From: Cladobotryum mycophilum
Taxonomy: Eukaryota; Ascomycota; Sordariomycetes; Hypocreales; Hypocreaceae
Reading direction: 5' to 3'
Assembly: GCA_036429605.1 (NCBI GenBank)
Contig: JAVFKD010000004.1
Location: 3,720,001 to 3,784,000, forward strand
DNA: 64,000 nt
The translations under genes and the position numbers were made by a program. How positions within the stretch are numbered: position 1 is the stretch's first letter; every line of letters begins with the position of its first letter. Below, one piece after another: positions 25,047 through 37,802 of the stretch. Below the pieces are notes generated by a model, which ran no database searches, was not told the origin of the DNA, and saw only the letters and a list, made by a program, of their open reading frames with translations.

Positions 25047-26087
25047 GTTGTTTTTCCCTCCTCTCTTTCTTTCTCTCGCCCCCTCGCTTTCTTTCTTTCT
25101 TTCTATATGATGTTGGACGGATAACGGTGGGACAATGAGTTGATGATATACGAGGATAGTTCTACCACCACCTTCTTATAGACTACAATCCCCCTCCCCC
25201 CAAGTTCAGACCATGACCTGTCAAACATTGCTCCCCCTGAACAAACAACCATCATGACCAAAAAGAACTCCATAAATCTCCACTTTCTCAAAACTCGCAA
25301 GCCCTCTCCCGCCTGCCACATGCCAGCTGCCAGCTGCCATCTACCACATCACCTCCCCCCCATCCACCCATCCACCCATCAAACTACACACGGACAAACG
25401 CGGTTGGGCTTCAACCCAATCTTTTCAGCCGCCATGCACATACCTACTCCCCCTTCTCTCTCTCTCTCAACCATTGGCTCAAACGACGGGACACGTTTTG
25501 TAAAAGTACATTTTGACTCCGTCGCTTCTGTTTTAGTCCAAAGATACCCTGGCTTCTGACCCTGGCCCCCTGGTCCTGGGAGCTCACTTACACCACCACT
25601 AAGAAGAAGAAAAAAAATTCAACCAACAAAAACGCCCCAAAAAGAAGAAAGAAAACGGATATCGCGGAATTCACTTCATCAGCGTTCTTTTATTTTTTTA
25701 TTTTTTCCTATTTCGGGGGAATAGTTGCGAAATTGGCGGTATGAGATAGAAAGACGGTGAAAGTCTTGTATTTTTTTTTGGAACCGATGGCTTGCATGAA
25801 AATAAGCTTAAGCAGACGGGTTGGCTGCAACTATTCTAGAAAATATCAAAGCACACCAGGAACATTTTTTTTCAGCTGAGAGAGGGAGAGAGCAATTCCG
25901 GTTTAACCATGCTCAAAACAATATTCATAAAATGATAATAAACTCTTCGTCATTACATCGCAAGATCGCTCCGCTCGTAGTCCCAAAATACACCGCCCAT
26001 TTTCATCATATTAACTCCTTCACCAAAAAAAGAAAAAGAAGTAAAGAAAAGAAAGAAAAGAAAAGAAGAAAAAATCTTCACTTCATC
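25047..26087. other. Convergent intergenic region, methyltransferase to VPS3
   Basis: Two genes end towards each other here. The sequence holds pyrimidine-rich runs, tandem-like TGCCAGCTGCCAGC and CATCCACC stretches near 25320-25380, and A-rich tracts before the VPS3 stop. I saw no gene. Confidence 0.5.
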
Positions 26088-29000
26088 TTAATGCGGCGCC
26101 TCAATACTCGCCCCCTTTTCCTCCACGCCCACAACCAAGTCATAGCTCACCCTCAAATTCTCAGCTCCGCTCAGGGCCCTCGTTACCATACTCTCGTGCT
26201 TCTCCGCCACCAGCCGCCTCAACGCGCCAACGAGGAAGCCGGCGACAATGTCCACGGACCAGCTGTCCGGCACCAGGCGCAACACGTCGTCCACGTCGAA
26301 CCACCCGCCGAACCGCTCGAGCAGTGCGCTGGTTTGTTGTACCTTGTCGCTGATGTCGTCGATCGTCAGGAACTCATGCAGAATCACTTGGAAAAGTCGT
26401 CGCTGCTGTTCCACTTCGGGAATGCTGTCTCGCCGGCCGGGAGTCGGGGAATAGATACTCGCCCCGCCACGGAGACAGTATGATACGGCAGTATCATAGT
26501 CGCCGAGTTTATGAACCAGTAGTCGTAAAGCGTCCTCGTGTCTCCTCTCCCGGCCGTCGAGAATGATGGACTCTGGAACAAGAAGGTCACCCTGAAGACT
26601 GCTCAGGCGCTCACGGATCGCCGCCACGTCATAATCGTGGGCACCACCAAGTAGTTGCAGTAGTCGTAGTCGGCTCTGCCAAACTTCATCATCCTCAGCC
26701 GCATTCTCGGCCAGAAAATGGCGATATGTGGGCTTGGGAGCTTGTAGGGCCCTGTAGGCATCGTAAGCTGCCAGGACCCTATCCCTGCTTGCAGGAGACT
26801 CGAGGTCCGTGATAACGACATCCAGATAGTATGTAATCAATTCGTCCACGTAGCCGGTGTATCCCTTTCCAAAGACGAGATGCTCCAGGTAATACTTGAC
26901 AGCATCGGGGGCTTCCTGTCGTAGCAGCTCAACCACCTGGGCGGGCTCAAACTTTGCTTTCCCTTTGTCTTCGGCAAAGACCTGAACTCCCAGCTTTGCG
27001 TTCCGATTGGCAAGCCACAGCCCATATTCTTGAACTAGTGATTGGTTGCTAATCTTGGTGAGGTACTCCCTGACACGTTGCTCGCCGTCGGGAAGCTCTT
27101 CGGCGTCATCCTGCTCCCCTTCAACAATGCGTTTCCACGTTGCCAACACGTCAGCTGACATTTTGCGGCTTTGATACAATCGACTCAAGACGAACAGGCG
27201 GTGATACGCCTGAAGAAGGGTAATGGCCCGGTCGAAACAGTCCATACCACTATCCACCAGATCATTCAGCTCAACTCGGACGGCGCCGCCTTTTCCAAAT
27301 CCTTTGGGTGAATTCTTGTCTAGCTCCAGTAGCACAAGGAGGAGTGCGGCATCCACGGTTCGAAAGACCTCGCTTTCTACTGATACGCTCCCAAACCCCT
27401 TCATTCTTCTCCAAGCATGCAGATATCGCCTCAGGAAGTGCAGGGTTTTTGATTGAAGACCCTTGATCCCTTCCATGGCTGTAGACAAGAAGGCCTCGCT
27501 TTGTAAGAACGTCTCTGGTGCCTTCTTTACGCCGCCATATACCCAGATGCCTCGTCGGCCTTCAATGATTTCATTTCGCACGCCTGGAATAAGGGATAGA
27601 ACAACTCGAGGGTCAATCTTACTCTCCACCAAGACTTCCTCCAGCGCAACCAGTTCGGCGTCAGAAAATTGCCTATCTGCAGGTGAAAGAAGTAGATTAA
27701 TTAATAGGAGGACGCCAGCCTTTTGCTGGAGGTAGCCAAAAGTCGTAAATTCCAGCTCAGTTTTGGGCTCACGGCCTCGAATCGCTGATAGGACCATGAT
27801 TATAGCGCGCTTATCGATGTGTTCAGCCTTTGTGCAAGCAGCTTCCAGCTTGGCATCAAGCTGTACAATCAATGGATTGCGAACTGCCCACCAGATTCGG
27901 CTGCCGGACCAAACAGCCAACCTCGTTTGTGCCTTTGCGAGGCGTCGAGCAAACTCTTCTCCTTCTGTATTCTTCGCCGCTTCCCAGCCCTCAGGTAGTG
28001 GCTCTCCATCGTGAGCGTCTTGATCGCGTTCAAACAGTTCTCTTTCCCTAGCCAACCTCTCAATTGAAAGTGATGTTCGAGAATCTGAAGTCTTGAGAGT
28101 GGGAGCGGAAGCTTCAACTTCCGTAGGACTTGGAAAAGGTATAAATTTCCGCATGCTGAGCTGTTCTACTATTTCATCAAAATATGTTTCCTGGGTGCTT
28201 GTGAGGGACCGCATTCCGTATACGTCGGTGACATTATCATCCGCCTCGAGCCAATATAGTTCAGGATGCGCCTCACTTCCTGCATCCCAGCGCTGAATCT
28301 CAATGCCATAGTGTGGGGCTCCATTAAAATCTTGGGCCATTGAGGCTAATACATAACCATCTTCCTCTTCTGACAGAGCTGAGGTAGAGGAGTCCATGTT
28401 AAGTGAGCCCCCATCGACAACAATCTCCTTCGGATACCTGCTAAATGTGATGGTTGGTCTGGTAGGATCACCATCAAGGTTTATAAACATTCCAACCCCA
28501 GGCTCCACGGGACTTGTGCCCATGACGAGAAGGAACTCTTCCGAGGTTGGTGAGGCAATGTGGGGCTTCAAATAAACCGGTGTCTGCCGCGACCTAGGAG
28601 CAGGAGGCAACGGCTTATCAGTAGATGGGAGGCTCTGTTCGGCCTCGTCAGGAGGTTGTGGCGTCGATGGTTGACTTGGTGGTGAAGGCGATTGTAATGG
28701 AGGTATATTGGCATCCCCTTGTGTACCACCAAGGGTAGAGCCGCCCATACTCTTACTTCTGCTATGACCTTGCGTGCTGACTTGAGGTCGTGGAGACTGC
28801 CCCGATGAAGCGCTTCGCGCAATACCGTCTCCTGCATTGCCTGATATGCTCTGCGCTTGGCCAATTTCACCAGATGAAGGGTCTTCATCAAGTGATGATA
28901 TGTTCATTAATGGAATCTTGAGCTGTCGATCCACATCAATGAGCGCATAAGTCTTAGAATCAGCCACACAAGCTATTGAGTCTCGCCGAACGGACAGAGT

Positions 29001-29720
29001 ACTGCCTGCAAAATCGATGTTCTAGACATAGTTAGAAAAGTCATAAATAAAAAAACATGGGCGCCATAGACATGCCTTTACTGCACGCACTCCATCCTCG
29101 ATCTTAACAACTTGGATGCGCCTATTCGTTGACAGCAGGATTATAACACTGTTACCCAAGATAGCCGCACCATCTTCCAGCGTAGGCTCGTTAAGATCAA
29201 CGCCGCCTATCCAGTTGCAGTTATTAACCTCTCTGGTCCCAGATGGCGTCAGCTCGGGCAGGGAATAGAATGTGACTGTTCGGTTGCATAGGATGCACGC
29301 TTTCCCGACGCGGGGCAGCAAGAGAATCTGCTGGACGCCGGGTCGCGGGTTTGCATTCTCCGAGTAAACGGGAGTAAGTCTCGAGGCTGGGATGAAGATG
29401 GGCTTTCCGGATTTATCGGCAGGATCTGGGGGTATGCGGACGAAGTGGAGAAGTTCGGAGGCAGAGGTGCCGACGTAAAGGTTACCATCTAGAAGAGAGC
29501 AGGCGTTAGCAGCTGTAAGGTACTCTTGGTGGCCGGATCGCATACCGTAATACTCGACGCAGTTTATCTTGATATCTTCCTGCGATCCATCTGCGGATAG
29601 TGGAACGGAGTCGACCCACGAGCGCAGTACATACGGCCCATCGTCTCGAACCGAGCGCTCTGTACTGCTGCTCGGCGATGTCATTGTGGAAACCCCTCCT
29701 CCCGGGCCATTGGACGTCAT
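26088..29720 (-). CDS. VPS3: Vps3-like CORVET tethering subunit (CNH domain)
   Basis: Large cytosolic tethering protein, about 1173 residues, the fungal counterpart of TGFBRAP1. In the CORVET complex Vps3 binds the endosomal Rab5 GTPase and drives endosome fusion. Exons are complement(join(26088..29021, 29076..29488, 29546..29720)). The N-terminal CNH/beta-propeller region contains INCVEYYDGNLYVGTSASEL and NRTVTFYSLPELTP and runs into SVRRDSIACVADSKTYALID. A long Ser/Pro-rich insert follows, then a helical Vps39-type C-terminal part. The intron at 29489-29545 is 57 nt with no stop, so it reads through in frame. The intron at 29022-29075 has a GC donor (AAG then GCATGT), a CTAAC branch and a CTAG acceptor; splicing it joins RAVK to NIDFAG, matching the family. 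The first ATG after an in-frame stop is at 29720. Vps39/Vam6 is the main alternative, but the N-terminus fits Vps3 better. Confidence 0.82.
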
Positions 29721-30146
29721 GGCAGTGTGTCTTTCGGTTGTATCATCTGGGCCATCCAATCATGATAGTAGCAGGCGGTTTTTGAGATATTCAAAAGCTC
29801 CCCGACCAGCGTTAAGAAGCACCGCATCTGATGACGACGACAGACGAACGTCCTCAGCCTTCCGTAGCTTTGTTGGTTGGTGGGTGAAGGTACAGCCACA
29901 GGCGAGGCTGAGGTGGGGCGTTTCATCCCCGGGCTGGTTGTGGCGCGAGCCCATCAAACGTACCTGAAACCATAGGCGCATAGCGTCTACGTCAATCGCA
30001 ACACGTAGGCTATTCGCAATCGATCGGAACCGTATGCCGTGCAGCTCTTGAAGCAAGATCTGCTTCATAATTAACAGGAGACTTGCACCCCAACGAATGA
30101 ACGACGACCGTTTTCTTCCAGGGACCCAGACAAAGTCTCGTACATC
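29721..30146. promoter_or_regulatory. Divergent promoter between VPS3 and COY1
   Basis: This 426-bp interval lies between the ATGs of two membrane-traffic genes read in opposite directions, so both core promoters must fit in it. An open frame on the minus strand (29760-30068) has no recognisable domain and is probably chance. Confidence 0.55.
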
Positions 30147-32455
30147 ATGGCCGACGTCGCAGAAGGGGCTTTAGCAGCGGCCTCGGCTGCAGAGCAAACC
30201 GCCAGCCCTGAGGGGGACAACAAATTCCAACACGCCATCTCAGCATGGAGGAGTATGCATTCTTGGAGGTCTTTTGTTACGATGACTAGAAGGTTAATCA
30301 AGCATCACAGATGTCGACCTTACGACCCTTGTATCGAATCTCGATACCACAGCCTCCGAGATTGTCACCTACCAGCGAGACTCGACAGTGCAGCGCAAGG
30401 AATTGGCACAGAAAACCAAGGATTTCCGAAAATCAGATGATGCTACGAAGCTTACGGATATCAAGGGGCTTCTTAAAGGTACAGTTTGCGCCGCAAATAC
30501 CCAATCCTGCTACATCAATGACAGCTATGCTCATTCGACTGTGTTCAGCCTACCAAACATTCATCGACCTCCTTACGAATCATTCCAAGTCGGTGAATTC
30601 AGCATTTTTACAGACCTATACCAAGATATCCGAAGCGCCGGATCCGTATCCTCTCCTCGAAGCCTCCGTCGACTCCATGCTTGCATCTGAAGACACATTA
30701 CCCAAAGTCGCAGAGGAAAACCAACATCTTCAAAAGAGTGTGACGAAGCTCACGGCGCAACTAGAGGAGTCCGAATCCAGGCTTCAAACCGAACGAGCGG
30801 CTCGAAGGGAACTAGAAGATAGCCTGGAGACGAGAGTGAGAGATGTTCAAGACTCATGGAGCGCGGTAATGGATGAGAAGAAGGACAACTGGGAGGCCAA
30901 GGAGAAGAGCTTGGAAGAGAAGGTTGAGAGCCAAGAGCGTCTATTGAGCGAAATGAAGGCCACATACGAGGTTAACCAACGGCTGGTAAAGAGTGGCGAC
31001 GATCAAGACGGCCAGCGTAGCCAACCTCTGAATGCGGAGCTGGAAATGCTTCATGCCGACCTCGAAAGAACGAGCTCCAGACTGGCCGAGATTGAGGCAC
31101 GCAACGAACAAATGAGACTTGAGCTAGCGCAAGCCAAATCATCTCAGCAAGCGCCAAAAGAAATTTCGCTCGAGGATGACCCTGGATATATGCGAATGCG
31201 GTCTGAAAATTCATCCCTGATTCGCAAGTTGGATGCCATCAGAGTGGAAAAAGAGGGCCTGAAGCGTGGTCTTGACACCAGACTGAGGTCCATGGAGCGA
31301 GAAGTGGTCTTGTTAAAGGAAGAGAAGGAGTCGCTTAAAACCAAAGTTCAAAAGTGGAGCGACTACGATGATGTTAAACAAGAGCTAGAGGTACTCAAGA
31401 GCATTGAGTTCTCTACGGGTGATGATGATGAAGCACCACAGGAGGTTGAGGCAGCGGCCAGCAAGGGGGACACACTCGAAAAGTTATTGCTAGCACGAAA
31501 TAAGAAGCTAGGCGACGAGCTTACAATCCTTCGAGTATCCCACCAAGATCTTCAGAGTCGATTGGGAGATCTACAGGAAGAACTATCAAAGACAAATGCG
31601 GAGTTGGAGAAGGCACAGAACCTAAATGAGAAGCTGGAGAGTGACTTGGAAAACCTTCAAGCAGAGGGGGCCAATATTTTCCCATCTGGGGCGTCGGTTG
31701 CGGGCACCTACATAACCCGTGGGCCAGGCAGAAAAGGTCGGATCTCGCCGACATCATCCATTATAAGTGGAATTGACCCACGCATGACAGCGGGTGAACG
31801 TGAGCCAATGGGGGGTGGTGCCGGTATCCTGCCAATGGTGACGGCACAGAGAGACCGGTTCAAGAAAAAGAATGCACAGCTGGAACAGGAGCTGTCCGAG
31901 AGCCACCGGACGGCACAGCAGCTGCGACAAGAGGTAGCGGCGCTTCAAAAGGATAACCTAAACCTCTATGAGAAGACGAGATACGTCTCAACATATAATC
32001 GAGGAGGGGTGTCAACATCGTCATCAGCATACGCGTCAAATCCTAATCCATCAACAGTAACCATCGGAGGGACGGGTAGCCCCGGCATTGAGTTGGATCG
32101 ATACCGGAAAGCCTACGAATCCAACATATCACCGTTTGCGGCGTTTCGGGGCCGTGAGTCGGCCAGGGCATATAGACGAATGAGCTTCCCGGAGCGAGTA
32201 GTTTATTCAATCACACGGATGGTATTGGCGTCTCGGACAAGCAGAAACTTGTTTGCCGCCTACTGCGTGGCCCTCCACATTTTAGTCTTCTTCTCGCTCT
32301 ACTGGCTTGGCACAGCAGACTTTGAGAAGCATGCTACCGACCTCGGATCTTCCGCGGCGGCTGTGGTAGCTGGAGCCGGAGCAGCAGCCGGAGGAGGGGC
32401 CAGTGGAGGGAAGGGTCATGGGGATTGGCAGGAGGATGCATTTGATGGGAAATGA
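30147..32455 (+). CDS. COY1: Coy1/CASP-type Golgi coiled-coil membrane protein
   Basis: Tail-anchored golgin, about 726 residues, of the CASP family (the alternative product of CUX1 in animals). It acts in intra-Golgi transport with the COG tether and Golgi SNAREs. Exons are join(30147..30252, 30311..30478, 30549..32455), with donors GTATGC and GTACAG. The joins give AWRNVDLTTLVSNL and DIKGLLKAYQTFIDLL, both family-like. Most of the protein is heptad-rich coiled coil, for example KLTAQLEESESRLQTERAAR. The CASP C-terminal domain includes SPFAAFRGRESARAY and ends in one membrane span at about 658-679 (NLFAAYCVALHILVFFSLYW) and a short Gly/Ala-rich tail. The start has a good context (ATCATGGCC). 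It is divergent from VPS3, another vesicle-tethering gene. Confidence 0.9.
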
Positions 32456-34040
32456 GCGTCATCCGGTGGTGTTTGGATGAGTATAGATGATTTAATCTAC
32501 TTGGATATTATGGTGTATGGAGTCATGGTGGCGACCATTTGATGCTACAGAGACGGGATACAAGGAAAATATAGGTTAGTTAACTGTTTAGACGCCGGCC
32601 GCCCACGGCGACCCGTGTGGAGTCCAATCGACAAAGGTACAGACGTAGAAAGAGGGTCATGGTAACGTAATTAATGAATGAGATCTATTCGATGCATGCA
32701 GGGCATTTCCGCGTGTGTGGTTACGTTGGTCCTGGTCTGATGTTGCGACCCGTGCCCTCTAGGCCATTTTTGGGAGAAGGGGGGGGGGGGCATCTTAACC
32801 GCCGAACCAACAAAGTGTGGCGTGTTCAAGATCTGCTGAAGTGGAGCGGAAGGGTAGTTTCTCAACGCTATTGTTTTTTTGTTTTGTTTATTCGATGTTT
32901 TTTACATGTGAGTGTGAGTATGAAGGTAGTACTAGATATGTGCTATTTTATTGTCAGGTTGGGTTTGATGGATCAAAATGTCAGGAGAGGTATTGATGAG
33001 ATACATACCTAGTACCTACCTGTAGATACTTGTACTCCGTACATTGTTGCTTGTGCGATATAAAAACATATCCCCTGCTATGCCCGAGTTTCAGTTGTTG
33101 GTTCTTAACAACACTTGCAGTCGTTCGCATCTGAACAACCTGCACATCATCCCAACTCGTGCCAAGATATAACCATTAAAACTCAACCTCAACAATAAAA
33201 GCCACTGCTAATTCATTCATTTGATCTAGATGTTTCTCAATGTAGGACTCTTTCTTGGCCGTAATTGAGCATGCGCATGTACAGACCGTAGCCGGCGAAT
33301 GGCAGCGCCCTACAGGGTACCGGCGCGTAACGACAGCAAGCAGCCAATCATCCGCCTCGAAACCTCAAACGCTCGCTACGTACCAAGAAACAACATGGGA
33401 AATTGTCAACCAATGAAGCGCCCTACTCCACTTACGAGGCATACCCCATCTGCGCAACCACCAGCTTTCCCCTACTTGTAGGTCTCCCTCTCAGCGGCAA
33501 AGGGAGGCGATTAAACATGGGTTGAGCAAAAGGGCAAGCAAGTAGGCAGGCAGGGCGTCATTCCCATCCTCCCTCCCCCTCCCCCTCTTTTCGGGATGGA
33601 GCTGCATTGTGCATTGGCTCGGCAAGCCACTCTGTATGCTGTCTGTGACTCGGATAGGACGGGCGCAGGGGGGCTATAAGAGAAGCGGGATGCCCGCATC
33701 CTGTCTCTGATGGATGCACAAAAACACCATTGAAACTTGATATTCGGTGTATCAAAAACATCTCCTTTTCCTTTTCCTTTTTCCTCTTTTTTCTTTTCTT
33801 TTCCTCTTTTTTCTTCTTTCTTTTCTTTTCCTTTCCTGCTTCTCTTGTTGGATTCCCATCTCCTTATTTTGTGTCTTGTTCTTCACCGTTTCTGGCCTTG
33901 GATTGGTTCTCTGCAAAGCGTCCATCACGAACTGTTACGACCTACCTGAACGAGAGAAAGAGAAAAAGAGAGAGAGAGAGAGAGGAAAAAAAGATCGATA
34001 TTTCCATCCTGAACAATTCCTCCATCATACCTACATCAAT
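32456..34040. other. Intergenic region before the DUF3455 gene
   Basis: No gene is supported. A TACTCCGTAC motif lies at about 33033-33042, a G-run near 32780-32790, and TATAAG at 33675-33680. A nearly pure T/C tract at about 33763-33838 and a GA tract near 33966-33985 fall in the probable promoter and leader of the following gene. Confidence 0.55.
33675..33680 (+). promoter_or_regulatory. Possible TATA element of the DUF3455 gene
   Basis: TATAAG follows a G-rich stretch 361 nt upstream of the ATG at 34041. The leader after it is CT-rich. The distance is long for a compact fungal leader, so the assignment is tentative. Confidence 0.3.
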
Positions 34041-35037
34041 ATGCGCCCATCAACGGTCCTAGTATCGACGCTTGCTGTAGTGGCACATGCTGCCCCAGCC
34101 TTCCCCGAGCTCAACATCAAGAATCTTGCCAACCCAGTAAACGCCCTGGATTCCTTGTCGACCTACCTGAGCTTGGTGGCCATCAAGGTTCAAAATGGCA
34201 AGGCTACCAAGAAGGCTCCCCAGTGCGATTTGTCTAGAGCTCAGATGCCACTGAGTAAGTTTGCCGGCTATAATGGCTTTCGTATGCCAATAGAGTGCTG
34301 ATACCCAAAGTAGATGGCTTGCCTTCCCCGGACGCTGGCTTGACGGTCCGTCATGTAGCTGTTGGTCGTGGCACACAGAATTATACCTGCGATGCCAATA
34401 ATGCAAATGCCGTCCCCAAGGCTGCCGGTGCCGTGGCTACCCTCTTCAACGTCAGCTGCATCGCTTCCATGTACCCTGACTTGGTAGAGAGGATGCCCGA
34501 CATGGCAGTCAACTTCGACCTCGAGACGACCAAGACTCTCGGCCCCACCGTTGTTCCCGTCTCTGGTGTTCACTTCTTCACTGACGCGACCACTCCTTTC
34601 TTCAACCTCGACACGCCGTCCATGGACATTGGCGAGGCTCCCTGCGCGAAGAACAGCTCTGTCCAGGCGCCATCCACCGCGGCCGTCGGTCAGATAGGCG
34701 ACACGGCGGTCCCCTGGTTGAAGCTGACGACCAAGAATGGCGCCACAGGAAACATCAAGGAGGTTTACCGAGTCAACACGGCTGGGGGTAACCCGCCTAC
34801 CACCTGCAAGGGTCAACCGGCTGCATTTCAAGTCCAATACTCCGCAGTGTAAGTCTCCTCCTTCATCTCCGCCCCCCAGATCGTATGTCTTTCAGCCCCG
34901 TGAAAAAAAGACCCCAACCTCCGCCTTACGGATCCTCGTTGTTCCTTTTTGTCATATTACGATTCCTTGTTTTGGGAATACCTGCTGACCAGGACTCTTG
35001 GCTTAGATACTGGTTTTGGGAAAGCAGCGGAAACTAG
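34041..35037 (+). CDS. Secreted DUF3455-family protein
   Basis: Predicted secreted protein of about 259 residues. Exons are join(34041..34254, 34314..34848, 35007..35037). An N-terminal signal peptide is clear: MRPSTVLVSTLAVVAHAAPA, with likely cleavage near residue 17-20. The join at intron 1 (GTAAGT donor, GTAG acceptor) yields NGLPSPDAGLTVRHVAVGRG and TQNYTC, typical of DUF3455. Reading through the second donor would stop after SAV at 34852. Splicing 34849-35006 instead adds a 31-nt last exon ending YWFWESSGN, and an aromatic YWFW-type end is expected for this family. Function is unknown; members are extracellular or cell-surface proteins of fungi, sometimes mislabelled malate dehydrogenase. 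Cysteines at both ends suggest disulfides. Confidence 0.82.
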
Positions 35038-36568
35038 ACTTCAGAGAGTACCATCTTTCTCTGGTTTAAACCGAAGGAATGTTTCAGATTATGTTATGAG
35101 CTTGTTGATTCCCCAGTTACGTTTTTTCTCTTTCGTTCTCAGTCTTGTTCTTTGGATTTTTGTTATGATACGATGAGTATTTGTTGGTTGATTTCTTGAA
35201 TTTTTGAATGTATATAGGCAGGCATGCTGTATAAAAATATGCGGTACATAATCACAAGGTCGTAACGACTGTTAGAATATGAGAAACATGGGTGTGCGAG
35301 TCTGTGATGGTGATGCGTGCGTGGTCAAGACTCAAGACTCAAGAGAGACCAAATCTGTCTTTACCTATTATGGTAAAGCGCGGTAAATTGTGCTTCTGAA
35401 TTTGTGAATCCTTTTATGCTAAAGTTGGAATGGAGAAATGCAGGTTATGAAGCTTGCATTAGAAGGCATTAGGTGGCATTAGAACGTTCCGGTCCCGTCC
35501 TTGATGCATAATCATAATCATAATATCGGGGTTGTCCCTTTGATCTGACTTTAATGTCATTTTAATGTTTGGCTCCAATGCGATGACATCGACTATTGAA
35601 AATCCACATCGGTATAATATTAAGAGTTCATGCGCACTGAACTGATAAGAAACGCTCTCTGAGGGCTCTCTCCCCTAAACGCCCCCCTCCTCTAATCTGG
35701 GGAAGTGAACCTTTTCAGGCACATCACAAGATGAAGCAGAAAAGAAAGAAAAAATTGAAGAAGAAAACAAGGAATCAGTATTAAGCATGCTGGTCATATC
35801 GTAGGGAGAGACAGGCTAGCGAATTTGCTTTTTTTCTTTCCCTTCCTTTCCCGCTCGGTCGTGGCGCGGCACTTGGATTGAGCTTGTGCCTTGCATAAAA
35901 TTTGAAGAAAAGCCCCAGGGGACTTTACTTTCTCTCCTTAGAGGGGGAGGGGCAAAGGGGGAATGGATCCATATGACGCAAAATACGGGTTCCCATGCTG
36001 ATCGACAAAGTCCCGAGGCGCTGTTCCAAGCCACACCACAACTAAATGGTCTTGACAGTTTAGGTAGGTTCCATAGCATTCCCGCCAGCCGCGCCCCTGG
36101 GCATAGAGCATTTTGAGGCTCTAGCTCTGGCCTTTTGCGAGTGTGCTGTCGGGCTCTCTCTTGTCGCCTTTCATCGCCTGGAACGCTTATCAACCGAGCC
36201 CTGAACTAGTCCCTGAAAGAGATCGAGGGTCTTGTCGGGATTTCGCCACTGAGCCAGGGGGAGAAAAAAGCCGCGGTAGACCCTGGTCTTCTATCCGTCT
36301 GTGTCTGCTTGTGTCTGCTTGTGTGTGTCTGTCTGTCCTGTCACTGCTGCTGCTCCATGTTTTTGTTGGCTGTCACCCTCCGCGGCGAGCCCGGAAAGTC
36401 CTAGCAGCGGTTCACATTCTTATTAGTCAATGCGTCAGACAAAGCACAGAGCTGTAGCAACGGATGCTACTTGTATTTTTTTTTTGTGTGTGATGATTTT
36501 CCTCGTCGCTAAGACGAATCCTAGCACCACATCTTGTCTCTGCCTTATCCACACGCGCGTCGTCGTAT

Positions 36569-36582
36569 TACAAGTACTTGTA
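36569..36582. repeat. 14-bp perfect palindrome TACAAGTACTTGTA, copy 1
   Basis: This is an exact self-complementary 14-mer. An identical copy is at 48542-48555. Both are intergenic. Confidence 0.6.
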
Positions 36583-37553
36583 TCTAGCAAGACTAACTGA
36601 GCCTGTACACACACGCGATGCCATGCGTACAGCGAGCCCTGTGAAAATGCAAGTCATTGCTGTCATTTGAAGCCATGGAAATGGAACAGTGCCTCCCCTC
36701 TCAGCTGGACCCTAAATGGAAGGGACATCGCTCAACAGACTACATCCCGCCTTGCATACGATGCTACTGCACACAAACGAGGTCCAAAGTGGCATGATTG
36801 AGAATGTGGCATGGGAAAGAGAGAGAAAGAAAAAAACCTTTTTGGATAGCAAGTGTAACGTCCGATATGAATGGCATAGCGTGCGTGCATTTGACTTTTT
36901 GATGATAAGTACATCATAGTATACAAGTACTACAAGTGGATGTAAACTGTGCTTCACTTAGGCTTAATTACACGTAGTAAATTCTATAATCTCGTCATCG
37001 AAGCCTAATCAGCGCCAGAAGCCTAATAATGAAGTTTGAATGAGAGCCTTGGAATCCATGCTGCCGATCCGGCCAAGCCTCAGAAGTTTCTCGTTCAGTG
37101 GCACACAAATCTCCTTGTGACCCTCACAAACAAGAGCCGGACCGAAATGTTGCAATCAGTGGGCACTTGGACTCGTTGGCACTGGCTGTCCGTCATCTTG
37201 TTTCTTCCAAGCGTGGCCGCAAGTCGATTCTTGTATGGGAATAGCGGCCCCTGAGGTTTGGAACCGTCGTCGTCAAAGACCAGTCTGGTTTGTCTCATAA
37301 CCCCACAGTCGCTTTTATTAATGTGGTGCCTACTCCGTACCTACATGTGTGGTGCTTGTAGGTAGGACAAGTAGTATTCGCATTTCCACGCCGCGGCACA
37401 GGCTGTAGACGAACAAGTTGCCTACGCTCTGTTGGGCAGTAGTCGTAGTGCTAGGTAGCGTTTTTGTTCCAGAGTTGGGTGGTGCAGAACAGAACGAACA
37501 GACAAAATGCTCCAGAAAAAAACATCCATCTCTCTCCTCTTGGGTAGTAGTAG

Positions 37554-37584
37554 GAGTAGCAGTAGCAGTAGCAGTAGCAGTAGT
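37554..37584. repeat. Microsatellite (AGTAGC)n
   Basis: Tandem AGTAGC units lie in the leader or promoter of the F-box gene, about 220 bp before the chosen ATG. Confidence 0.85.
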
Positions 37585-37802
37585 ATCAATGCTTTTTGTC
37601 TCTCATGTGTCGTATGTCTCTTGATTTTTCCTGTTTTAATTCTTTACTCCTCCAATTCCCATTCCCAAGTTCCCTCCATCTAATTCTCCCTTGCATCAAA
37701 TCCCCAATCCATGAATTATCGGTCCAAATGCCTTGGATTGGGGGCAGAACGCTGCTCGACACGCTGGTAGGTCAGTGGCTCTCCTTGAGCCCCGGCAGTG
37801 TC

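Larger units (their letters stand above)
35038..37802. other. Intergenic region of 2.8 kb, DUF3455 to F-box gene
   Basis: No gene is supported. It contains a 14-bp perfect palindrome TACAAGTACTTGTA (36569-36582), a TACTCCGTAC motif (37331-37340) and an (AGTAGC)n run (about 37554-37584). In-frame ATGs at 37596 and 37725 could extend the F-box protein N-terminally. Confidence 0.55.

Noticed and set aside
29760..30068. 102-codon minus-strand frame between VPS3 and COY1
   Set aside because: An in-frame stop separates it from VPS3. It has no domain and fills the shared promoter.
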